A model generated the notes under the pieces. That model worked only from the letters and a program-made list of their open reading frames with translations. It was not told where the DNA came from and made no database searches. The position numbers and the translations under genes are program-made. From contig JANYKK010000166.1 in assembly GCA_025361585.1 (NCBI GenBank), positions 1 to 47,686 of the forward strand: a DNA stretch of 47,686 bases, in the 5' to 3' direction. This document shows, in pieces, positions 41,902 to 47,686 of this stretch; position 1 is the stretch's first letter; each line of letters begins with the position of its first letter. The DNA comes from Methylobacter sp. Its GTDB lineage: Bacteria; Pseudomonadota; Gammaproteobacteria; Methylococcales; Methylomonadaceae.

Positions 41902-44112
41902 ATGGGTTTTTCACGTCAGACTATCCGGCCTGACGCCCGTCGGGTTAATGCAAATCTGTTTCAGACAGATTTGTCGCGTTGGGCGCTACTGGCTACTATC
42001 GCCGCCTTGATTGCGGCTTTTTTTATCTTTGATCTGCAACAGTATTTAACGCTGGAAACACTCAAGGCGCAGCAGGCGGCTATTGATATTTATCGCAGCA
42101 ATCACCCCCTTTTGGCGGTTGCAATCTATGCGTTGATTTATATAGCGGTGACTGCTTTGTCATTGCCGGGCGCGACAATTTTGACCCTGGCCGGTGGTGC
42201 TGTGTTCGGTTTGTTTTGGGGGGTGCTGATCGTATCCTTTGCCTCTACGATTGGCGCAACGCTGGCTTTTTTGTCGGCGCGTTTTTTGTTTCGCAATGCG
42301 GTGGAGTCGCGTTTCGGCGACCGCCTGACTGTCATCAATAAAGGCATGGATCGGGACGGCGCGCTGTACCTTTTTACTTTGAGATTGGTGCCGGTTTTTC
42401 CGTTCTTCGTGATTAATCTGGTGATGGGTTTAACCAGCCTGAAGACGCAGACGTTCTATTGGGTCAGCCAGATTGGCATGTTGGCGGGCACCGTGGTTTA
42501 TGTGAATGCAGGAACTCAGCTGGGCAAGCTGGAGTCCTTGTCGGGTATTTTGTCTCCCGGCTTGATCGGCTCTTTTGCTTTGCTGGGAATTTTTCCGCTG
42601 CTGGCTAATAAAGTCGTCGAAGCCATCAAGGCGAACAAGGTCTATGCACAATGGAGTAAGCCGCCGCGCTTTGATAGCAACATCGTGGTGATCGGTGCGG
42701 GCTCAGGCGGTTTGGTTACCGCGTACATCGCCGCCGCCGTCAAAGCCAAAGTCACTTTGATTGAAAAGCACAAAATGGGCGGCGATTGCCTGAACACCGG
42801 CTGCGTGCCATCCAAAGCCTTAATCCGTTCCGCCAAGTTGCTGGTACAGATGCGCCGGTGTGCCGATTTCGGCATCAAGAAAGTCGACACCAAGGTGGAA
42901 TTTGCCAAGGTGATGAAGCGGGTGCAATCGGTTATTAAAACCGTCGAGCCTCATGATTCCGTGCAGCGGTACACAGACCTTGGCGTGGAGGTTGTCGAGG
43001 GTGATGCCCGGATTATTTCACCCTGGGAAGTGCAGGTGAAAACGGATGGCGAATCCCGGATCATCACTACGCGCACCATCGTTATCGCCGCCGGAGCGCG
43101 GCCATTCGTCCCGCCGATTTCCGGCATAGAGGACATCGATTATCTGACTTCCGACACGGTGTGGGATTTGCGCGAATTGCCCAAGCGGCTGGTCGTGCTC
43201 GGCGGCGGGCCTATCGGCTGCGAACTGGCGCAAAGCTTTGCCCGGTTAGGCAGCGAGGTTACCCAGGTCGAAATGTTGTCTCGATTGTTGATTCGGGAAG
43301 ATGCTGAAGCCTCAGAGGCCGTGATGGCGAAGTTTCGCTTGGAAGGCGTTAATGTATTGGTCGGTCATACTGCCAAAGGTTTTATTGTCGAAAACGGCGA
43401 GAAAATTTTGCTTGCCGAGTATGACGGTAAGGAGCAGCGCATTCCTTTCGATCAGCTATTAGTGGCGATAGGCCGGGTTGCCAATATTCAGGGTTACGGC
43501 CTTGAACAGTTGGGCGTTGAAACTTCAGCTAACCGCACTATTGAAATCAATGAATTTCAGCAGACCAATTACCCGAACATTTTTGCCTGTGGCGACGTAT
43601 CCGGCCCGTTCCAGTTTACCCATGTCGCAGCTCATCAGGCTTGGTATGCGGCGGTGAACGCGCTATTTGGCAGCGTTATAAAATTTCGCACCGATTATTC
43701 GACAATTCCCTGGGCGACCTTTACCGACCCTGAAGTTGCACGGGTCGGCCTGAATGAGCAGGATGCTTTAGCCAAAGGTATTGCCTATGAAGTCAGTACC
43801 TATCCTATTGATGACCTTGATCGAGCGATAGCCGACGGCGTAGCGCACGGTTTCGTCAAAGTTTTAACCGCGCCGGGAAAAGATAGGATACTCGGCGTAA
43901 CCATCGTCGGCGAACAGGCCGGGGAATTGATCGCCGAATTTGTGCTGGCGATGAAATACAATATCGGCCTGAACAAGTTGTTGGGTACCATCCATATTTA
44001 TCCGACCCTATCGGAAGCCAACAAATATGCGGCCGGAGTGTGGAAGCGTAACCATGCGCCGAAAGGCCTGTTGAGGTGTGTTGCCAAGTACCATGATTGG
44101 CGCAGAGGCTAA
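41902..44112 (+). CDS. Fusion of a VTT membrane domain and a mercuric-reductase-like flavoprotein
   Basis: The 736-residue protein has two parts. Residues 28-235 are a VTT/DedA-like membrane domain (ALSLPGATILTLAGGAVFG; RLVPVFPFFVINLVMG). Residues 255-736 are a pyridine-nucleotide disulfide oxidoreductase: FAD motif VIGAGSGGL, redox pair Cys296/Cys301 in GGDCLNTGCVPSK, NAD motif VLGGGPIGCELAQ and dimer motif TIHIYPTLSE. It lacks a mercury-binding N-terminal domain and the C-terminal Cys pair of MerA, so its substrate is open. AGGAGA six bases upstream fixes the ATG. Residues 11-25 (DARRVNANLFQTDLS) are encoded by a 44-base repeat. Confidence 0.93.
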   Translation: MGFSRQTIRPDARRVNANLFQTDLSRWALLATIAALIAAFFIFDLQQYLTLETLKAQQAAIDIYRSNHPLLAVAIYALIYIAVTALSLPGATILTLAGGAVFGLFWGVLIVSFASTIGATLAFLSARFLFRNAVESRFGDRLTVINKGMDRDGALYLFTLRLVPVFPFFVINLVMGLTSLKTQTFYWVSQIGMLAGTVVYVNAGTQLGKLESLSGILSPGLIGSFALLGIFPLLANKVVEAIKANKVYAQWSKPPRFDSNIVVIGAGSGGLVTAYIAAAVKAKVTLIEKHKMGGDCLNTGCVPSKALIRSAKLLVQMRRCADFGIKKVDTKVEFAKVMKRVQSVIKTVEPHDSVQRYTDLGVEVVEGDARIISPWEVQVKTDGESRIITTRTIVIAAGARPFVPPISGIEDIDYLTSDTVWDLRELPKRLVVLGGGPIGCELAQSFARLGSEVTQVEMLSRLLIREDAEASEAVMAKFRLEGVNVLVGHTAKGFIVENGEKILLAEYDGKEQRIPFDQLLVAIGRVANIQGYGLEQLGVETSANRTIEINEFQQTNYPNIFACGDVSGPFQFTHVAAHQAWYAAVNALFGSVIKFRTDYSTIPWATFTDPEVARVGLNEQDALAKGIAYEVSTYPIDDLDRAIADGVAHGFVKVLTAPGKDRILGVTIVGEQAGELIAEFVLAMKYNIGLNKLLGTIHIYPTLSEANKYAAGVWKRNHAPKGLLRCVAKYHDWRRG
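41932..41975. repeat. 44-base double-hairpin repeat inside the VTT-reductase gene
   Basis: It matches 22180-22223 at 40 of 44 positions. It contributes 15 residues in frame between the start and the first membrane segment. Confidence 0.85.
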
Positions 44113-44262
44113 ATATATCTTACGGTTTTCAAAAGCCTGATATTAATCAAGGCTACTTTTGGCTATAATCTGGGGTAACTTTTAAACCCGCGCAGTGCAA
44201 CGCAAATAAAACGTAGTTTTGTTCAGCATCAGGGTCAGGTTCCAGTTAACAGGAGTAACCAT

Positions 44263-44946
44263 TTGAACCCACAGAACAAGATTTTATTCGCAGGCGATCC
44301 GCACGGCGATTTTAAGCCGCTGATAGCGGCGGTGCTTCAATATAAACCTGAAGCCGTCGTGCTGCTTGGCGATTATGATCTGGATATGCCCCTGGAAGCC
44401 TGCTTGCAGGAAATTGTCGGCTTGACCCAAATCTGGTGGATTGCCGGAAATCATGATTTTGAAACGCCCAGCAAACATAAGCATTTGTTTGATTCGGCCT
44501 TGGCCGATAAGGGCTTACACCTAAAGGTTACTGAAATTGCGGGACTCAGGGTTGCCGGTTTAGGCGGTATTTTTTTGGGCCGGGTTTGGTACCCGCCGCA
44601 AAAACCAAAATGGCGGGACAAGCAGCATTATCTGCATAATCAGCCTGCCAACCTCAGGCATTCGGCTTTGTCGTTAAAATACAAGGCGGCGATTTGGCAT
44701 GACGAGTTCGAGGCGTTAAAGGCGCTGAAAGCGGATATTCTGGTGACGCATGAAGCACCGGGATCGCACCGGCACGGCTTTGATGTGATTGGCGAACTGG
44801 CTGCCGCGATGGGGGTAAAAAATATTTTCCACGGCCATTTGCATGAAAATTATGCCGCTATTGTTAAACACAATATCAGGGTGGTCGGCGTGGCGGACAG
44901 GGAAGTAGTGGATTTGGTGGGGAATACGTTAAGTTCTATAAATTAA
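44263..44946 (+). CDS. Calcineurin-like metallophosphoesterase
   Basis: This 227-residue cytoplasmic enzyme has the full two-metal signature: FAGDPHGDF (DxH), LLGDYDL (GD), IAGNHDFE (GNHD), LVTHEAPG and FHGHLHE (GHxH). Such enzymes split phosphodiesters or phosphomonoesters; the substrate is unknown. The TTG start at 44263 follows AGGAG by seven bases, and no ATG is suitable. It is monocistronic, and a composite repeat begins right after the stop. Confidence 0.9.
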   Translation: MNPQNKILFAGDPHGDFKPLIAAVLQYKPEAVVLLGDYDLDMPLEACLQEIVGLTQIWWIAGNHDFETPSKHKHLFDSALADKGLHLKVTEIAGLRVAGLGGIFLGRVWYPPQKPKWRDKQHYLHNQPANLRHSALSLKYKAAIWHDEFEALKALKADILVTHEAPGSHRHGFDVIGELAAAMGVKNIFHGHLHENYAAIVKHNIRVVGVADREVVDLVGNTLSSIN

Positions 44947-44949
44947 TAC

Positions 44950-45063
44950 AGTAGGGGCGATCCGGCAGGTCGCCCTTGTAAATCGTATGTTGTAAAAGGA
45001 CGGCCTCGGCAACAGCTCCCTGCGCTGCCCTATCTCCTGCATCCGTGCAGGATCGTCCCTACT
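44950..45063. repeat. Composite repeat: GTAGGGGCGA element holding a nested double hairpin
   Basis: The outer arms AGTAGGGGCGATCC (44950-44963) and GGATCGTCCCTACT (45050-45063) match at 13 of 14. Inside are the third GTAGGGGCGA palindrome (44951-44977) and a ~50-base double hairpin (45007-45056) related to 46769-46815. It lies in the gap between convergent genes, 5 bases from the ybiT stop. Confidence 0.8.
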
Positions 45064-45067
45064 AGCC

Positions 45068-46654
45068 TTACGCTTGGCTACTCAAATAATCCTCATAATT
45101 ACCGTTAAAATCGACAATCCCGTTCGGGGTCAGTTCGATAATCCGAGTCGCCAGCGACGACACAAATTCCCGGTCATGGCTGACGAATATCAAGGTGCCT
45201 GGATAGTTTTCCAGCGCGGTATTCAATGACTCAATCGACTCCATGTCCAAATGGTTGGTCGGTTCATCCAGCACCATGATGTTGTTCTTTTGCAGGATCA
45301 GCTTGCCGAACAGCATGCGGCCTTGCTCCCCGCCGGAGATGACTTTAACTGATTTGTTGATGTCGTCGGCGCTGAACAATAACCGCCCCAAAGTGCCGCG
45401 GATGGTTTGGTCGTCATCCGTTTCCTTGCGCCATTGCCCCATCCACTCGATCAGGGTCATGTTTTCGGCGAAGTCTTCGGCATGATCCTGGGCATAGTAG
45501 CCTACCTCCGAGTTTTCCGACCATTTGACCACGCCGGTATCCGGCTTTAAATCGCCGACCAGGGTGCGCAGCAGGGTGGACTTACCGATACCGTTAGGGC
45601 CCAAGACTGCGACGCGCTCTCCGACGGCGATCATCAGGTTCAGGTCTTTAAACAATGGTTGTTCGCTGTAGCCTTTGCTCAGTCCTTCGACTTCCAGCGC
45701 CAAGCGGTGTAATTTCTTGGTTTGGTCGAAGCGGATAAACGGGTTAACCCGGCTTGAGGGTTTAACCTCATCCAGCTTGATTTTATCCAGCTGTTTGGCG
45801 CGGGAGGTGGCCTGTTTTGCTTTAGACGCGTTCGCCGAGAAACGGCTGACGAAAGTTTGCAATTCGGCGATCTGGGCTTTTTTCTTGGCGTTTCCGGCCA
45901 GCAGGCGTTCACGCACTTCGGTTACCGCGATCATGTAGTCGTCGTAGTTGCCGGGATAAACGCGCAGCTCGCCGTAATCCATATCGGCCATGTGGGTGCA
46001 GAGGCTGTTCAAGAAGTGACGGTCATGCGAGATGATAATCATCGTGCAATTGCGCTGGTTCAGGATGTCTTCAAGCCAGCGGATGGTGTTGATGTCCAGG
46101 TTGTTGGTCGGCTCATCGAGCAGCATGATGTCGGGATTGGCGAACAAGGCCTGTGCGAGCAATACCCGCAGTTTCCAGCCGGGAGCCACGGCGCTCATCG
46201 GGCCGTTATGCTGTTCCAGCGGAATGTCCAGACCCAGTAATAACTCGCCAGCCCTGGCTTCTGCGGTATAGCCGTTGAATTCGGCGAACACAGATTCAAG
46301 CTCGGCGGCGTGCATGTAATCGTCTTCGGTAGCTTCCATGTTGGCGTAAATTGCGTCGCGCTCGGACATGGCCGCCCACATCTCGGCGTGGCCCATCAGC
46401 ACCACGTCCAGCACGCGCTGGTCTTCGTAGGCGAATTGATCCTGGCGCAAGTTACCCAGGCGCTCGTTAGGGCTGATGCTGACGTTGCCCGCTGACGGTT
46501 CCAGGTCGCCGCTCAATATTTTCATGAAGGTCGATTTGCCGCAGCCGTTTGCGCCGATCAGGCCGTAACGGTTGCCGTCGCCGAATTTGACCGAGACGTT
46601 TTCAAACAGGGGCTTTGCCCCGAACTGCATGGTGATGTTAGCTGTAGAGATCAA
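45068..46654 (-). CDS. ybiT: ABC-F family ATPase YbiT
   Basis: This is a soluble ABC-F protein with two ATPase domains and no membrane part. Relatives bind the ribosomal E site and ease stalled translation. The 528 residues follow E. coli YbiT closely: start [20 protein letters not shown], Walker A GANGCGKS and GPNGIGKS, Walker [11 protein letters not shown] and [10 protein letters not shown], and second signature ISGGEQGRM. The first signature is degenerate ([11 protein letters not shown]) exactly as in YbiT. The linker [20 protein letters not shown] is the P-site tRNA interaction motif. yaeQ is upstream on the same strand, separated by a repeat. Confidence 0.96.
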   Translation of the reverse strand: MISTANITMQFGAKPLFENVSVKFGDGNRYGLIGANGCGKSTFMKILSGDLEPSAGNVSISPNERLGNLRQDQFAYEDQRVLDVVLMGHAEMWAAMSERDAIYANMEATEDDYMHAAELESVFAEFNGYTAEARAGELLLGLDIPLEQHNGPMSAVAPGWKLRVLLAQALFANPDIMLLDEPTNNLDINTIRWLEDILNQRNCTMIIISHDRHFLNSLCTHMADMDYGELRVYPGNYDDYMIAVTEVRERLLAGNAKKKAQIAELQTFVSRFSANASKAKQATSRAKQLDKIKLDEVKPSSRVNPFIRFDQTKKLHRLALEVEGLSKGYSEQPLFKDLNLMIAVGERVAVLGPNGIGKSTLLRTLVGDLKPDTGVVKWSENSEVGYYAQDHAEDFAENMTLIEWMGQWRKETDDDQTIRGTLGRLLFSADDINKSVKVISGGEQGRMLFGKLILQKNNIMVLDEPTNHLDMESIESLNTALENYPGTLIFVSHDREFVSSLATRIIELTPNGIVDFNGNYEDYLSSQA

Positions 46655-46707
46655 GTTTTTGTTCCGAAGATTGAAAGTAAAAGACTGTTTTGTTGTAAAG
46701 AGATTAA

Positions 46708-46825
46708 TTCACCACGAAGGCACGAAGAGCACGAAGTTTTAATGATATTCTTCGTGTTCTTCGTGCCTCGGCAATTGCTCCTGCATTGCTCTACCTCCTG
46801 CATCCATGCAGTCGTTCGTGGTGAA
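46708..46825. repeat. CACCACGAAGGCACGAAG inverted repeat interrupted by a 47-base element
   Basis: The left arm (46708-46736) pairs with 46750-46768 plus 46816-46825, one mismatch in 29. The right arm is split cleanly by 47 bases (46769-46815), which form a double hairpin like those at 28563 and 45007. Confidence 0.85.
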
Positions 46826-46835
46826 AGCTTTTAAA

Positions 46836-47372
46836 TTAATTAAGCCAAGCCTCAGGCACTATAGTGGCTGTGTTTTGCTCGTCGCTGACCCAAATCTGTC
46901 CGTCCTGGATGCTGATTTGCAGTTGCATGGTACGCTTTACCATTGGTGCGAGCTGGTCGGTCGCTTCCTTGGGCAGGTTAATGACTGTCAGGTTTTTAAA
47001 GCGATCCAGCTTGGTTTGAATCTGGTTCCACCAGACAGTATTGCGTCCGCCGTAAGTGTAAATGATGACTTTATCGGCACGGCTGGAGGCCTTGCGGATG
47101 CGTTTTTCATCGGGCATGCCCACGTCAATCCACAGTTCAATGTCGTCGGTCAGGCTTTTTTGCCAAAGATCGGGTTCATCGTCGGTGCTCAGGCCTTTGG
47201 TGAATTGCAGGTGTTCATCGGCATTGATCGCAAAAGCCAGCAGGCGCGCCATCATCCGCTCTTCGGTCTCCGAAGGGTGCAGGGCAATGGTCAGGTGATG
47301 CGATTGGTAATAGCCTCTGTCCATGTCCGAAATCTGACAGTCGGCTTTATAGATGGTTGACTTAAGCGCCAT
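46836..47372 (-). CDS. yaeQ: YaeQ family protein
   Basis: The 178 residues follow YaeQ throughout: MALKSTIYKADCQISDMDRG, HHLTIALHPSETEERMMARL, DIELWIDVGMPDEKRIRKAS, KVIIYTYGG and the terminal IVPEAWLN. YaeQ has a PD-(D/E)xK nuclease-like fold, but its biochemical role is not settled. It is followed by the interrupted repeat and ybiT on the same strand. Confidence 0.95.
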   Translation of the reverse strand: MALKSTIYKADCQISDMDRGYYQSHHLTIALHPSETEERMMARLLAFAINADEHLQFTKGLSTDDEPDLWQKSLTDDIELWIDVGMPDEKRIRKASSRADKVIIYTYGGRNTVWWNQIQTKLDRFKNLTVINLPKEATDQLAPMVKRTMQLQISIQDGQIWVSDEQNTATIVPEAWLN

Positions 47373-47437
47373 TGAGCGGTTTTTTACGGCTTTGAAAAAT
47401 AAAGGCCTATTCTAACAGATTTTAGCTTTCACGTGTT

Positions 47438-47686
47438 TTACAGTAGCAGTTTATCGTCGATGGCGATAAAACGGCTGGCCGCATTAATCAGTGAGGGTGC
47501 CGTCAGCGTCGGGACGCCATACACTTCTGTCGTTACGCCGTAAACGGTTCGGGCTTTGTCCAATAACAGGTCGAAGTCGCCGTCGCCGGATAACAAAATA
47601 ATCACATCTGTCTTGGCGGCATAGTCGATCACATCCAGCGTGATGCCCACGTCCCAATCGCCTTTTGCGGAACCGTCGCTACGCTG
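47438..47686 (-). CDS. NYN-domain (LabA/DUF88) protein, start outside the window
   Basis: The frame is open to the window edge, so the first part of the protein is missing; the GTG at 47650 is internal. The visible 82 residues are the C-terminal half of a NYN domain: SAKGDWDVGITLDVIDYAAK, VIILLSGDGDFDLLLDKAR and the final strands EVYGVPTLTAPSLI. The acidic residues in GDWDVG and SGDGDFD are the metal site of PIN-like RNases. The RNA target is unknown. Confidence 0.85.
   Translation of the reverse strand, partial: QRSDGSAKGDWDVGITLDVIDYAAKTDVIILLSGDGDFDLLLDKARTVYGVTTEVYGVPTLTAPSLINAASRFIAIDDKLLL

Noticed and set aside
46806-47360. 184-codon plus-strand frame
   Set aside because: It is antisense to yaeQ, which matches its family from end to end.

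Overview
The window is a stretch of a gammaproteobacterial chromosome with almost continuous coding and moderate GC. It carries E. coli-type gshA, ybiT, yaeQ, yajD, smg and a DUF5062 gene, and has ntrYX directly after def-fmt-rsmB. The gene set and the abundance of dispersed palindromic repeats would fit a methanotroph of the Methylococcales. That is an inference, because no methane- or methanol-oxidation gene lies in the window.

Layout. 1-1387: end of thiL and pgpA. 1.4-6.4 kb: a PAS/SpoIIE phosphatase, a PilZ protein, yajD, and a vapBC toxin-antitoxin pair with tsaC one base behind it. 6.5-11.7 kb (minus strand): LysM protein-dprA-smg-topA. 11.8-18.8 kb (plus): def-fmt-rsmB-[hsdR remnant]-DUF4390-ntrY-ntrX, then rplM-rpsI with a clear promoter and terminator. 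20-22 kb: an oxidoreductase, DUF5062 and bpt. 22.3-24.6 kb: gshA-cysH (sulfur and glutathione). 24.8-28.4 kb: a ceramidase-like membrane protein, a 28-codon membrane peptide, and a NarL-type two-component pair. 28.9-34.1 kb: ggt, a phosphopantetheinyl transferase, a 5'-truncated GGDEF-EAL gene and an OmpA/vWA lipoprotein. 34.3-36.2 kb: gltX, tRNA-Ala and two identical tRNA-Glu genes. 36.3-47.7 kb: an AT-rich propeller-like gene, alkaline phosphatase, corA, sixA, a VTT-flavin reductase fusion, a metallophosphoesterase, ybiT, yaeQ and the end of a NYN-domain gene.

The most unusual content is the repeats. (1) A MITE-like family occurs three times (24.65, 28.53 and 39.26 kb). (2) A ~47-51-nt double-hairpin element occurs three times (28.56, 45.01 and 46.77 kb), each time inside another inverted repeat. 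Its stems change in a compensated way while its loops stay constant. (3) Read in one orientation, these repeats present eleven hairpins with an A-N-G-G-A-N hexaloop, the shape recognised by CsrA/RsmA proteins. Several lie just after stop codons (cysH, ybiT, yaeQ). (4) Four other palindromic repeat types are read in frame inside proteins: Fmt, a DUF4390 protein, a histidine kinase and a VTT-reductase.

Other oddities are an NtrX whose AAA+ domain has lost its key motifs, a probable CTG start for dprA, and a type I restriction-subunit remnant bridging rsmB and the DUF4390 gene.
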